Assembly (NCBI GenBank): GCA_021029095.1
Contig: JAJOHG010000019.1
Span: 186,001-250,000 of the forward strand
Length of the DNA stretch: 64,000 bases
From: Phellopilus nigrolimitatus
Taxonomy: Eukaryota > Basidiomycota > Agaricomycetes > Hymenochaetales > Hymenochaetaceae
Reading direction: 5' to 3'
In this document: positions 12,407 through 25,392 of the stretch, one piece after another
Position numbering within the stretch: position 1 is the first letter of the stretch
Layout of the letters: the number at the start of each line of letters is the position of its first letter
Translations under genes and position numbers: made by a program
Notes under the pieces: model-generated
Databases searched by the model: none
What the model saw: only the letters and a program-made list of their open reading frames with translations
What the model was told of the DNA's origin: nothing

Positions 12407-14752
12407 TCAGATCTGGACGCGAGAGTCAACTACATGCCTTCGATAACGAATACTTCTGGGGACGCACTCTGTATAAGGCCAGCTGCGCTGTGAAAGAATT
12501 TGAATTTCCTTGAGCGCGCGGAATCTCGAGCCGAATTCAGCTTTCTGGAATAACTCCAGCACGAACGGGTCTCGATGCGCTGCGTTCGGCGTGTACCTAT
12601 CATTCGAGAAAAATTGTAATGTTTTGAGAAGCCGACTCGGTACGTATTAGAATTCTACACTCACTCGAAACAAAGAATAATTTTCTTCACAGTATCATTT
12701 GTAGGAATGCATTTTAGCAGCTCTATATCGGGGTTCTAAGCAAAATTCAGAAATAAGAGGTTGTCAGCTTTATATGCAAAGGCAGACGAACTTGTTGCCA
12801 GTTCCCGGCTGCGAGTATTTCTACGCTCCCCGTTTCGAGCAAAGAGGAAATCACACTGTGTGCTCGAGCCAGGTCAGCAGACACATCGGGTGAACTCGCT
12901 ATGTTAAGCCGTTTGGTGTTTCGAAGGCTACCGTATTGACAAAGTGAGGATCAATGCACAGCACAGGTGAGCTTGTATGTAAAAGATGAATTACTCACTC
13001 CCAATGCGATAATAACTCGAAGACTTGACTGTCCTCATAATCCTGCACGGTAAGCGTGCGTAGTCTCCGCATGCTTACAAGCTTTGTTTCAGTCACATCG
13101 CGAGCACTCACAGCAATGCATTTTCCAGGTCGCAGCCACAGTGCTTCTAAGCTCGAGAACCCTACCCAGTCGGAGGGGATAAACGCCTCTCCTGCACCGT
13201 TTCTAGAATCAAGATATGCGTCGAACTTGCGCAAAGTGTGCCCTAGGTGCTTCGCAATTGCACGAATGTCTGCTGGACGGACTGGCATGGTCAGTGATTT
13301 CAAATTGTGCAGACGGCAGATGATGTCCACGACACCAAATCCCAATTCCGGGGCGATGTCTGCAAGGGTAATGGTATCGAGGTGGAGACTGTGCACCAGG
13401 AAACGAATGGAGCGATTTTGAGCGAGTTCGTTGAATACGTGACCAGCTAGATTGATGCCGGTGCTTCCGCTCAGTCCAATATTATGAGGTCGGAATGGAA
13501 GGGCAACAGACTATAAGAGCGGAAACAGACGAATGTTTCAGAGTTGAAAAGAAGCGAAAGGAACTGTCGAAGCACGTACATGGAACAACCTTGAAACAAG
13601 CGTCAAGGACCGACACATCTTATTGAAGGCTGGATACTCTGTAACACCGAGTCCGTCTGAAAATAACGTTTCGTCTGCCATTTCGTACGATGTGAGAACC
13701 AGCTCGATCACCCTACTCCAAATGTCGTCAGGCAACTTAGGAAGCAGCACATGTTTCTTTTTAGAGTCCATTATTTCCGGATATAAGCTCACACCAGCCT
13801 TTTGTGGTACGGTACCTGAAAACCTATCAGAAGTTAATTGAAAAGAAATGCGGATCCATATAGAAAATAAGCTCACTTGTCACAGAAGACAACACGACGT
13901 TTAGCATCCGGGTTTACGAGAAGTCCAGCCCTGATTTTTTTCTTCAATCTTCTCGGGCATTTGACAACATATACTTGCAATGAGCAGGAATCAGTTATCT
14001 TTTCCACGAAGTACGGGAGCTCTTTGTTACACGACCCGGAGACGGCTACAATGTGCAGGTTAGACGCCTCCGCCAGCGCCTCTGCAAGAACTACAGTCCT
14101 GGGTATTGTAAACGGTTTACTACGCCATGGGATTCTCCATTCCACAGTGTGCTATGACGTCCGGTTAACATTCCATCGAAACGATGTTGGAAGCGCGGTG
14201 ACTTACTAGATGATTTGATCTTTTGACCACATTGCAAATAGACCCGATAACACGATCTAACGCCTGATTTCCAAGTACTGTGCTACCAAGATCACGAAGC
14301 ACAAGCTTCCTTGGGTTCAAACTATCTAATGCGCGGCAAAGCCCAGAAACTTTGGTTTCGCTGTAGATCACGAGGGAAACAAATAGATCATTCACCCTGG
14401 GCGTTCTTTCAGCCACACCCTCTATAGCTGTGCAATACGCACCCTCCTCGAGGCGCAACTTCCGCACAAGCAGCCCGAGCTCTGGGAATTGGCAGAGTGT
14501 AGCGCATAGCGCACGCGTCTGCGCAGGAGATCGGAGGATGACAGTTTGATAGAACAATGGAGTGCCGATACGCGTCCAGCGCGTGCACACTGTAAGGTAA
14601 CGCGAAGAGGAGAATGCACGTTGTCCAAATCTCGTTGCAGGTTTCGCAAAAGCATCGGAAGAGACGGAGAGAAGGAGAAGGAGAATCTCTCGCAGAATCT
14701 CGTCTGGAAGGCGCTCGATAGGCGTCATTAACATGAGCGGAGCTGCATACAT
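12407..14752 (-). CDS. F-box protein with two F-box-like segments
   Basis: Probable substrate receptor of an SCF ubiquitin ligase. The start MYAAPLMLMTPIERLPDEIL enters a typical N-terminal F-box (IERLPDEILREILLLLL), followed by CTRWTRIGTPLFYQTV, the usual helix after the box in basidiomycete F-box proteins. An unbroken exon chain continues through introns near 14150-14205, 13830-13876 and 13512-13575. A second box-like stretch, LPKLPDDIWSRVIELVLTS, lies near 13740-13690 and is followed by a VSRLFH segment. Leu-rich repeats then include DIICRLHNLKSLTMP and RRLRTLTVQDY. Further exons around 12926-12773, 12730-12650 and 12595-12407 end at TGA 12407. No frame breaks were found. The upstream frame opens with TTG at 14764, so ATG 14752 was chosen. 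It could also be two adjacent genes. Confidence 0.65.
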
Positions 14753-15159
14753 AGTAATACACAAAGTCTGTTGTTCTGGGATTGCCTATAAGGTACATTC
14801 ATCTTTGTCCTGTTGCTATCAGCCACAAAGTTGCAGGTGTTCTCTTTGACGACCATAAGCGTATTTCTTCATTTTGTAGCTCACTTGGAGCGCATAGAAT
14901 GCGTTTCTTCGATGAGACCTGCATAGGAAGAGCAAAAATAATCTTGCGATGCAAAGAAAAGCAAAGTACATGTACAAACAGCAAAGGATTTGTCACGAGC
15001 GAGGTGACGTGGCTGTAACAGAGGTTACAAAAGAAACTTTACACAGCCACATAGTTCCCAGGATAGGCGCCATAACGGATCTCCAGGCCCTGCCAGATGA
15101 TCTAGATTCTCTCAAAGAAATTGCACCGTTATCCTGCGACAACGCTACAGAACGTGACA

Positions 15160-16319
15160 ATGAGCGACTTCATTGCTAACTTGGATCTCGCAGATGGAGA
15201 CGGCGCGGGAGCAGAGTACGTGCCGCTCATGGTCATGGAAGACGACGACACCGACGGACCGGCTCGTAAAAAGACTGAGCTCAAAGACAGTCTCCTGGTG
15301 TCGCAGGGGGAAAATGCACGCAGCTACAGGCCTGGGCGGCTATCGACACTTACAACCACCTCCGTCTGGGTCGCGCTCGCCATTTCGCTCCTCGCGTTCC
15401 TCGTATCGGCTGCGAGCTCGCTGCAGACAATACGGTACTCGATATTTAGTCAAACAATAGGAATAAATATAGAGGCGTTGCGCCATCCGAGCCTGTATCT
15501 CGGGCTTGAGCGCGTGCCGGAGATCAGGGCACGATTGAAGATGGAACGCACTATCGCGAAGCTACTTGGGGAGACACATGCGAATGAAGGGGGTCATGGG
15601 CATAATAATGAGGGAATGCAGGGTAAACCGGGAGGTCAAGAGGGCGAAAATGATACTGAAAAGGGAGACGATGCGCATCATCATGTCGTGCATCCAGCTG
15701 AGGTGCGCAGGGTAAGCTCGCTTTACCCCGGAGAGGACATGCACAAGGACGGATGGATCTCCCTGAGCGACACGGTGCGTTTTTGGAACAATGCTGGAAT
15801 TTCCGTACGCAGGCTGAAATCTTCGTTCTGTTCAGGACACAACACTTCTCGAATTTATCATCCCTGTAATTGGTACGATCTCGAGCATCTCCCGCAAGTG
15901 CACACTCGGTACCGCTTTCCCAAAGCGTCGCGATCTGCATGGCCGGTTACTCACAATCGAGGGCGCACCCGAGATTGAGGTCTATCTTGCCGACGGCAAT
16001 GGTGATGATGACCGCCTTCGCGGATACGTGACTTGGAATAACAAGCCCTCGAGACAGCGGCGCCTCGGAAGCGCTCAAGTAGAGTTTGGAATTGGGATGG
16101 ATAGCACATCGTTGACGGAGTTCGATTGTTCGAATGAGACATCGGTCGTGATTGAACTGGAGTGCTCAAGGGCTTCAGTTCGGTCTGGGTGCCGTGTTGA
16201 GTACGCTCTCTTCGACTCGTCAAGCGATTTTGGTCAGTAATTCCCCTTTTTTGGCAAGAAAAAAGAAAATTATTAATATTTTGCCAGGATTTAATCTCCA
16301 AGTGCAGGGCTCTAGATGA
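15160..16319 (+). CDS. Single-pass membrane protein of a basidiomycete family
   Basis: I do not know a function. The product has an acidic cytosolic N-terminus (MSDFIANLDLADG) and one membrane helix at about residues 65-88 (VWVALAISLLAFLVSAAS). A segment HPSLYLGLERVPEI and a charged His/Gly-rich linker follow. The C-terminal part reads LLEFIIPVIGTISS, VTWNNKPSRQRRLG and a Cys-containing ending, like the conserved ectodomain of many agaricomycete hypotheticals distantly similar to But2 domains (from memory). Introns lie at about 15776-15836 and 16231-16287. All exons join in frame and end at TGA 16317-16319. ATG 15160 is used because the upstream in-frame start is TTG. Confidence 0.6.
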
Positions 16320-17127
16320 CCTACAGCCTGTCAGGCACCGAACGTGCTCCCAAAGAGGATGTGATCGACGATGCTTATGAGTCAAATTTGTCGATCATTA
16401 TTTCCACGTGCGAACCACTCACTCTAGGTCTTACCGCCTTTCTTACAGTCTTTCAAAAATATACTTCCAACTCATCTCGGTTGTTATAGTGTCATGCTTG
16501 TAACTTAAACATCGGCAACCTCTACACCATTTGATTGGCGTGTATAGCAGTTCTAACTGCACCACAAAGCTGTGGTATGCGGCGCAAGTTGTGCCGGAGA
16601 TTCCGGATAGGAATTGCTAGGGACATGAATCACAAGCCTGCTATACAACACGAATTACAGTAGATAAATTCTCAGCTGTATTAATGTTACAGTTTCGGGG
16701 ACGATTGTTATGAGAAATGTAACAATGCTACTAGTACACGCACTGTGCCTGGTTCTTTACTTCACTTTGATTTGAAAATACTCTGAAGACTTCAAGCTAT
16801 TGTCGATGCCGAAATTGGCCGCTTCTTATGACTGTGTCTGGGAAGCATTCTCAAAGCAATGGAGTCAACGAGACAATAAACGAGAGAGTGCGGAGTTTTG
16901 ATTTGGGTGATCGGCAAGAAATATGCTTATGTCAGCGCGGACACATTGCTATTGTTCTCGATTGCGTTCATTCACTTCATTGTGAGCTGCCTCAGACTAT
17001 TGTCAAAGACTCAAAGCCATGGCCTCTAGAATGTGCAGGCGTCCTCCTCATCTCTCCTTCTCTACCACCACCAACACTCCTCGCATCGTTGTCGACGTCG
17101 CTTCGACGAACGCGTCGTTGAGCAGCC
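16320..17127. other. Intergenic region upstream of the ABC exporter
   Basis: About 800 bp without a convincing exon. A frame starting with ATG at 17019 (MASRMCRRPP) runs into the exporter start in another phase and could be an alternative first exon, but I cannot show a splice joining it. Confidence 0.35.
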
Positions 17128-20100
17128 ATGCGCCGTCCAGGGCTCACTGTTGACACCGACGTCAGTAACGACAAAGCTTATGAACTCACGCAGAGACACT
17201 CTATTGGATCCTCACACTCTTCGTCGCGCACAATCAAGGTCTCTGTCGATGTGAAAGATTCTAGAACGACAATTGCGTCTCCCGAGGTCGGCTCTCCCGC
17301 CTCGACGCTGCAGCAGAGCCTACCGTCAAGCACACATACCGCACCTGTGCCCTCCATCCGTCTTCTCTACTCGCTCGTCTCGCGCCATGATGCCTTGATG
17401 CTTCTTCTCCCTGCGGTTTTGACTTCCGTCATCGCAGGCGGTGTAGCGCCTTTCATGACAGTCGTCGTCGGACAGGTATTCGATGCCTTCGCGCGTTTCC
17501 CCTTGTCGGGCGCGTCCGCCGAGGACAAAGCCGCGCTCAGGAGCAGCATTGGCCTCTCAGCCATCGAGCTTGTCGCCCTTGCCGTGGGCGCAATCGCGCT
17601 CAGTAGCGTGACGTCCGCGCTTTGGATCTCCACTGGCGAGCGCAACGTCATGCGTCCTCCGCACCAAGGTCTACGAGGCTGTCAGCACACGCGAGATGGA
17701 ATGGTTCGACACGAAGATGGGCGCAGAAGACGCGATCATCAGTACGGAGGCCGAAGGCCCGATTGGTGCTGGTGGGCTTATGGCCAAGTTCAACAGGTGC
17801 GACACTTTCTCGAAATTTCCTTTTACTTTTACTGAGTTAATCCATAGGGATACTGATGATGTTCGAATGGCAACATCTCTCGCTTCTGGCATGCTCGTCC
17901 AATATTTGACGACTTGCATAACTTGCCTTATACTCGCTTTCCGGGGATCCTGGGCTCTAACTCTAGTCATCCTGTCTGCAGTTCCGGCTCTTATGATTAT
18001 TCAGGTATTCTCTCAGGGTGCAGCTGGTCCTCTCATAAACGCAGAGCGTGAGCAGACAGCTGTCGCAGCGACGTTCGTTGAGCGTGCTATCAATGCGATT
18101 GCGACTATCAAGGCATTTAACGCACAGGCCGCCGAACAGGCATTGCTCGGCGCTATTCTGGACAAGATGAAAGCTACTACGATCAAGGTGAACGGCGTGT
18201 TTGGCTTCTCGAGCGCGTTTTCGCAGTTCGCATCGATGGGCATGTTCGTTCAGGGCTTCTGGTTTGGCGCGAAGCTCGTGCGCGACGGTACCGTGACCGC
18301 TGGCGACGTGATGGCCGTCTTCTGGGCATGTCTCATCGCCGCAAGCAACCTGCAGATGTGTATCCCACAGTTCATCACTCTCGCGAAAGGCAAGTTCGCG
18401 ATGGTCTCACTTGTCACGCTCATCGACCCCGCGCCCCCGCCGACTCCAGTTGTCTCTACCTTTCGCATGACCTCGGTCTCCGCGTCATCGAACCTCACTC
18501 TTTTGCCCGTGACTTCCTCGAAGGGCCCCTCGTCCAAGCGCGTTCTTCCCCAGGTACTTCGAAAGATCACCCCAGGCGTTGCAACGGGGAGTTCTCGCTC
18601 AACAATGTCACCTTCGCGTATCCTTCGAGGCCGACGCTCTCAGGTCCTGAAAGACGCCTATATCTTCTTTCCCGCGAATGAGACGACCTTCGTCGTCGGA
18701 GGCTCAGGCTCAGGTAAATCGACCATCGCCCAGCTGCTCGCTCGCCTGTACGCGCCAACGGCCGGTACAATCCAATTGGACGACCAGGACACAGCATACA
18801 TCGACGAGCACTGGCTTCGCACGCATGTCGCCGTCGTGAGCCAGAGTTGTATCCTCTTTGAAGGCTCTGTGCATCACAACGTTGCTATGGGCGTCGCGGG
18901 TTTGAAGAGGCGCCCTGAGGATGTCACGCGCCAGGAGGTTATCTCAGCGTGCACGGCCTCGCTCATGCATGACTTCGTGCGCGATCTCCCGGATGGATAT
19001 GAGACGAAACTCGGTGCGGGCGGTGCAAGCCTCTCTGGTGGACAGAAGCAACGGCTAGCAATTGCTCGAGCGATGCTTAGGGACCCGACCGTTCTCATAC
19101 TCGGTTAGTCCGCGTAATCTACACCTGACTTATATCTGACGTATATTGTGTAGATGAAGCAACGTCCGCGCTGGACGCGACGTCTCGAGTCCTCGTTTTC
19201 GAGGCTATCAAGGCCTGGCGCACAAACAAAACCACGATCGTTATTACCCACGACCTTTCGCAGATCACTGCCGAGGACTTTGTGTACGTGCTCAAGGATG
19301 GGTACGTCGTCGAGCAAGGCTACCGCGGCGACCTTGAGGGTGACCTCGAAGAGGCCGGACCCGAGGGCAACGAGGGCGAGTTCCGCAAGATGATGTACGC
19401 GCAGGGCGCGGCTGGCGGCTTCCCGATGAAACGCGACTCAGAAATCTATGAGGATGCACCAGCGGACTCGGCCGTCGTCGGCGACTACGTTGAGTGCATC
19501 CTCGACCAGGCAAACGCGGAGAATGAAAAGGAAATCGGAAAAGAGAACAAGCGCCTCACTGTGGTTGGCATACCCGCACAAGGCACGAACCACCAGAGCG
19601 TGAGCCTCAGTGGCTGGATGCTTGATGTTGTGCAGGATTTGACTCGTTCGCGCTCAATGGCTACTACGGCCGCTGCGAATTGCGAGTCGAAACACCTCAG
19701 CCTCAATCCCACCCCCAAACTGGGCAAGCGGAAGAGCTTCGCGACACTCGGAAGGAAGAAGTCCCGTCGCTCGACACAGCGCAAGCATTCGTCGCTACAG
19801 CTGACACCGACGTCTCCATCCGCTGTTGTCCCGCCGCTCCCGAGTGCGTTCGTGCCTGCGGCAGACGTCGAGGACGACGAGGACTTCGAGTACGAGAAGG
19901 CCGCTATGGAGCGCAGCGGCATGGAGGCGAACAGGCGTCGCATACGTCGAGCAGCCGGGGAGAGGGTGCATTGGTCGGATTTCAGCTTAGACGGAATTAT
20001 GGTTGAGGCTCCCACAGAAGAGTCTCTCCAACAGCAAAATGCGCAGGACTGCTTCGTTCATCCAGCTTGTTCGTGATGTCTACCCGACTATTCCGAATAA

Positions 20101-21899
20101 AGCCGTTATTCTGCTCGGCGTCATCGTCTGTCTGCTGAGCGGCGCGATGACCCCCATCTTCTCTTTCTTGCTCTCACGTCTGCTTTTCGAAGTCTCCACA
20201 GGTGCGACCAACGTGCATGCGATTAACGTCTTCGGCGGCATCGTGCTCGCTATGGCCGCGACGGACGGCTTCCTTATTGGACTTAAGTTCTTTATTATGG
20301 AGTCAGGCGCGATGGTGTGGATCACGAAACTGCGTAAGGACTGCTACGCGCGGCTGCTTGCGCAGGACAAGAAGTTCTTCGACCGCACGGACAACTCGGC
20401 CGTGCGTCTCGTGCAGATTCTCGTCAAGGACGGCGACGATGCGCACAATTTGATCGCGACCGTGCTCTCTCAGTGTGTCGTCGTCTCGACGATGCTCAGC
20501 GTCGGCCTAATCTGGGCGCTCGTCAGCGGGTGGCAGCTCACCCTCGCAGGTCTTGCGATCGGCCCGGTCTTCGCAGTTACGATGTCGGTTCAAGCAAATC
20601 TCGTCGGTCGTGCGGAGCGCAAGAACAAATTGGCACGTGAAGAGATCGCCAAGGGGTACTACGAGGTATTTTAAATATATCGCTGAGTATTGATTTGTAC
20701 GCTCACAACTACTTCAGTGTATTTCGAACATTCGAGCCATCCGGTGTATGTCGTTTGAGGCGGTCTTCCGAGAACAGTTCGAGAGTTCCGTCTCGAGGGC
20801 ATATGCCACAGGTGTTAAAGGCGCTTTTATAGAGGGATGCTCTTTCGGCGTTGCCAACGGCTTGATCTATCTTGCTGAGGCTCTTCTCTTCTTCGTTGGC
20901 GCTGTCCTCGTTGCAAATGGTACCTACACATACTTGCAGATGGTCGAGGTTCTCAACTTGGTTGTCTTCACTGTCACTATCGGCTCGCAACTCATGGGTT
21001 TCAGTGAGTGTTTATATAAGTCGTTCGATTCACATTTATTAAATATCATAATAGCGCAAAAGATCGCCAAAGCCACTCAAGCCACTCGCGATCTTAACAA
21101 GATTCTTGCTCTGAGCACAGACACTGACGAGTCTCGTGGAAGCGCAATGCCTCCCGTAGAAGGCGACATAAAGTTCAAAAACGTCAACTTCTTCTACCCT
21201 GAGCGTCCTGAAGTACCTGTCCTCCAAGAAACCTCACTCAAGCTCAGGCGAAACGAATGCGTTGCTGTCGTGGGCTCCTCTGGTTCAGGGAAGTCGACAG
21301 TGGCGGCGCTTCTTCAACGTCTTTACGAGCCGACATCTGGCTTGGTCACGATTGGCGGCAATGACGTGAGCACGATGGACGTCAAGCATCTTCGCACACA
21401 TATTTCGGTTGTCAGCCAGAGTCCAAACCTCTTCGACGCGACCGTCGCGGAGAACATATCATACGGGAATCCAACGTTGTCTGCGGAGGATGTGCGGCAT
21501 GCTGCGCAGGCCGCGCATATCCACGACTTCATAATGAGCCTCCCGCAAGGGTACAACACACCTGTCGGCGAGAACGCCGCGCTCATCTCGGGCGGGCAGG
21601 CGCAGCGTCTCGCAATAGCGCGCGCTCTTGCGCGGCCAGCGCACGTGCTTGTACTTGACGAATGCACGAGTGCGCTCGATCCGGCAAGCCAGGCAGCGGT
21701 GATGGATACAATTCGTAGCGCGAAGGTCGGACGCACGACGGTCATCGTGACGCATAAGCTGCCTGTCATGCAGCTGTGCGACCGCATCGTCGTGATCGCT
21801 GATGGAGCCGTTGCCGAGGAGGGCTCCTTCAACGAGCTCATGCGCACGAACGGCGTCTTCGCGCAACTTGCTCGCGGCGGTGAATGGTCCAGCGAGTAG
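17128..21899 (+). CDS. STE6: Full-size ABC exporter, Ste6-type a-factor/pheromone transporter
   Basis: A TMD-NBD-TMD-NBD protein of about 1,500 residues, most like the fungal Ste6 exporters that secrete farnesylated mating pheromone at the plasma membrane. The first NBD has Walker A GGSGSGKST near 18705, signature LSGGQKQR near 19035, and Walker B VLILDEATSALD split by an intron at about 19105-19153. The second NBD has GSSGSGKST near 21275, signature ISGGQAQR and Walker B VLVLDECTSALD. The ISGGQAQR and DECTSALD pair recalls basidiomycete Ste6. A charged Ser-rich linker follows the first NBD. Introns lie near 17795-17847, 20667-20717 and 21005-21055. Four apparent one-base shifts occur: 17656 (extra C), 18570-18573 (missing C), 18640 (extra T) and 20036-20039 (extra A). 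With all four corrected the protein is complete. The exact start is uncertain. Confidence 0.88.
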
Positions 21900-22303
21900 A
21901 TGCATTTCCTTTTCATTCTTTTCATTGTCAGGCCCAGTGCTTATGACGCGATACTCTAATTTATAACCTTCGTCCTTCTTTTATTTTCATTCCTTTTTTG
22001 TGCTATCCTTTCGGTTCAGCACATTTATTTCAGCATGACAGTTTTGAACGATGGTGACGATTCTTCACGACCTTAGGCAATTGTACTTTATAGCATCTAT
22101 TCACGAGAATCCCGGATTGCATGTGCAACTAACTAACGCTAGGTAGAAAAAGATTGAGGAAAAGAATGAAATATATTTAGTATATGTAAAAACTTGTCCG
22201 AGCTTCTTATGTATGTGGCTACGCGTTATTTGCGCGTTATTTGCATGTGCTCTGCACGTGGCGGCACTTGGTTGCCTTCGAAGTCGAAACATCCACGAAG
22301 GCC
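21900..22303. other. Short intergenic region
   Basis: About 400 AT-rich bp holds the exporter's 3' UTR and the promoter of the next gene. Two copies of the 9-mer GCGTTATTTGC-like sequence at 22224-22243 (cgcgttatttgcgcgttatttgc) form a short direct repeat. Nothing else was seen. Confidence 0.4.
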
Positions 22304-23243
22304 ATGAACAAAGTGCGCAAGAACCCTCCACCCCGAGTTGCTTCTCAGGTTGACCCATCACGAAGTTTGTGTGCAAGCTCTACACCTTACCCACTGGCGC
22401 CGACTCCACCTGCTCAACCGTTGACGAAGCCCGTAATGTCTGCCACGACCTCCCGCACGATGGCGTACGCGCGTGCACAGACCGAGTCAGACTCGTACCG
22501 TCTCGTGGCGACCCGGAAAACGAAAGACCTGAATACGCCCAACCATCTCACTTACCCAGAAGGGTCCTCGTTTGCTGCATCTCTCGCTCCCAAGACGATC
22601 AGCGAGCAGTACTGGGCCGTGCGCGCGCTTGTCGCCGAAGTGCGGCTTTCTGAGCGGGAGGAATACCAGATGGACGCGCAGGAGAGGGCGAGGTTGGAGG
22701 AGCAGAGGCGGCAGGTACGTTGTCTTCATATTCGCTCGCGCAGTTCTGAATTGGAGCTTTCGACTAGCTTGCAGTAGAAGCCGCACATAAATTTCATGAA
22801 AACCGAGTATCGCGCTTGGAGAGACTCGTCGTATGTTACTTTCTTGAATGACTTTGACCCGATGTAATTTAAAGTCAAACCATTGCCAACAGATTGGTCT
22901 AATATCAGCAGTCGTTCTAATTGCTCTCGTCCTTCTTTTCCGTCAGCAAAAGCACACCGAGGACAAAACCAAGAAGTCGGCCTTTCGCCCGCACCTCACT
23001 ATCCCGATCCTCTCTCCTTTTACTTCTATCGTACGTATCGCTTTATTCCTTACTCGCGGAAACAAAATACATGCTAAAGTAAACATATCTTTGGTTCTCT
23101 TTTTCTCTTTTTTGGGTTTCGCACACAAGGTCGAAACTGAAGAATCAAAGATCAGCTTCCGGACGACCGCTGTCTTCCTCGTCATTCTTGGAATTCTGAC
23201 TTACGCGATGCTCCGACACTGGCTACATAAACGCCAGCGCTGA
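22304..23243 (+). CDS. Two-pass membrane protein with coiled coil (241 aa), unknown function
   Basis: Four exons (22304-22714, 22768-22830, 22893-23030, 23130-23243) give an intact 241-residue protein. The N-terminal half is Pro/Ser/Thr-rich and ends in a charged helix with EREEYQMDAQERARLEEQRRQ-like composition, probably a coiled coil. Two hydrophobic segments follow: IGLISAVVLIALVLLF (about residues 159-174) and TAVFLVILGILTYAMLR near the C-terminus, separated by a basic loop. The tail HKRQR is basic. The arrangement suggests an ER or Golgi protein with cytosolic N-terminus, but I do not recognise the family. The second exon uses the acceptor CTAG before CTTGCAG, which avoids an immediate stop. 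Confidence 0.6.
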
Positions 23244-23787
23244 TGAAAGTTCTGCTATCTATATCTGTTGTTCGAGTTTGCGACACCGACACTCCTCACT
23301 ATTCTCCGGCGATAACTTGTATTTATACACGGGCTATTTTCCCTTTATCTATGTATCGTTATCAGAACTCGGTACGGATTGACATACTTCTTGCAAGCTT
23401 CGAGGTCATTGACTTACCACATTCCAGAATATTATCTTGCATTATTAACATGACCCTTTCCTTATCATCGCTGAGGCTATTTTTACAATGTGCTGTCTCT
23501 ATATGTCGTATTCACGGATTGTGAACGCGCCCCTCTGAGAAATATCTGGGGAGAAAAAAGATGCGCTGTCAAAATTCTGGATGAAGAAGGTGAAGACGAC
23601 GAGCATGCATTGTTCATACAACATGGTTGTCACTGAGTGCTATTCGAACATTCTCTTTACATGTACTTCTTTCTACCCGCTTAAAGATCCTTTTACATAT
23701 TTAATCTGTAAATACCTACCAACCTTTCCTATCCTCTATTCAAGACATAAGGTCCAGGAGATTTAATTTATGCTTGAACTTCAGCAT
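23244..23787. other. Convergent 3' intergenic region
   Basis: About 540 bp lies between the two-pass protein gene and the 3' end of the nucleoside phosphorylase gene. It is AT-rich and no gene was recognised. Confidence 0.45.
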
Positions 23788-25044
23788 TCACAGCTTTGGG
23801 ACCTCAGACACGACCAGCTCGACGAGCTGCCGCATGATGTCCGCCTTGACTTTCCCGATTTGCAAGACCTCGGCGTGTGAAACAGTTGGGGTTGGCGGGT
23901 GCTGAATTGGCTGGCCCGCGAGCTGCAATCACAAGATCGTATGATATGAGAAGAGGAAAAAGTAGATAGGTATAAATGCACCTCAGCCTCCACCTCCTCC
24001 TTGATGCTCCTATACTTGTCTGGAATAACAACAGGGTTCGTTACGAGGCTGAGTACAGCAACTTGCATGCCTTCCTCGCGCGCGACGACGACCTCGGGCA
24101 CCGTGCTCATGCCTACGACATCCGCGCCTGCCGCTCGGAGTAGGCGGCCCTCCGCGGGCGTCTCGTACGTCGGCCCGCTCACCCACGCATACGTCCCTCT
24201 GCGAGCGCGTCGGTAGAGAGCGAGAGGCGCGCTGCGGCGTGGAAGACAAGCCGCCGCAGGGAGACGGAGTACGCGTCGGAGAGCGGGAGGAATCGGAGAT
24301 GCGCGGGCGAGGTCACTGGCCCGAGGAGCGGGTGCAGCGACCCGGTAAGATTGGGGAAAGCAAGGTGGTCGCGGATGACGACGACTGAGTCGGAAAATGA
24401 TTTTATAAAAGGATTGACTTGGGAGCTCAGTGGATGGCGACGCACTTGTACCGACTGGGATATCCGGGTTCAATGCGCCTGCTGCATTTGTGACTGATGT
24501 GGAATAGAATTAATCAAGGACGCAGCTTTCTCAAGCAAGTTAAGAGACTCACTAATAACATTCTCGACTCCGAGCCTTTTCATGACTCGTATAGGGTATG
24601 TCACAGTCGCGAGGGGGTAGCCCTCATACGGGTGAAACTAGCTGGCCCGGCACCTCGTCAGCCTTTCCACCTCTCATACGCAAATACGACTCGATAAGCT
24701 TACTCGTCCGAGCATGGCCACGATAGGTACGCCTTCGCCCGGGCCCATAAGCCCGAAAGCTAGCAAGCTTTTGTGACCAAGAACTGAGCATCATCCCAAA
24801 GCCCTTCGTCAATAATGAAAACTCGATGACGTTGATAAGGACGCATATACACACCTGTGCTCTTTCCAAAGCCCTCAAGTTGTTCATACGGCACGAGGAT
24901 GACGTCGCGCAGACTGTCCGCGAGCGTGCTGAGGCCCGAGCCGCAAACGATGCCGACCTTCGGGGCTAGCAATTTCGCCGGAAGCTTCTCTTTGAGTGTC
25001 GTGTACGTCGTCTCAAGCATTACAGGCAACGGCAGGACAGACAT
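23788..25044 (-). CDS. PNP1: Purine nucleoside phosphorylase (trimeric type)
   Basis: Cleaves inosine and guanosine with phosphate in purine salvage in the cytosol. The chain starts MSVLPLPVMLETTYTTL. It has the phosphate-binding strand GIVCGSGLSTLAD, GHKSLLAFGLMGPGEGVP, AMLGRFHPYEGYPLATVTYP, the substrate loop TNAAGALNPDIPVG, VVVIRDHLAFPNLTG, and the signature VSGPTYETPAEGR followed by GADVVGMSTVPEVVVAREEG. About 310 residues is the family length. Introns interrupt it at about 24875-24800, 24710-24655, 24545-24490 and 23995-23935. The frame slips by one base at the CCC run 24195-24197, between ALAEG and TYAWVSGP. One missing G on the coding strand explains it. The gene ends VSEVPKL at 23788. 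Confidence 0.92.
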
Positions 25045-25392
25045 TCTGGGCGTTCAATGGGGTGATTGAGGTACAAGGGCAAGTTCGCATCGTCTACTTC
25101 ACGCTCGATGCACATACGTAAAGCGGCAAAAGACGCGATACACACATAATTACCTTCTACGCATCTCATTACCGACGGGCTTCCAAAAAAAATCATCGTC
25201 GCCCTTCATATTGTACATAGTTGCGAGCTTAGCAAAATAAGAGAAAATAGAGAGACAGTCAATATGAGGTATACAAGATAGCAAGATAGGAATGATATCG
25301 TTTGGCTCGTAATCATGAATTTTCTTAGAGGAAGGTTGGAAAATAAAACATGCTTGACGCTGCGGACGTCAGGGCTAATAAACAGACCAGTC
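25045..25392. other. Short spacer between two minus-strand genes
   Basis: About 350 bp between the phosphorylase start and the 3' end of the FHA protein gene. It holds the phosphorylase promoter. No motif was recognised. Confidence 0.4.

Noticed and set aside
16555..16575. ACAAAG pheromone-response-like core upstream of the exporter
   Set aside because: A six-base match is expected by chance in 800 bp, and only one copy without the longer consensus is present.
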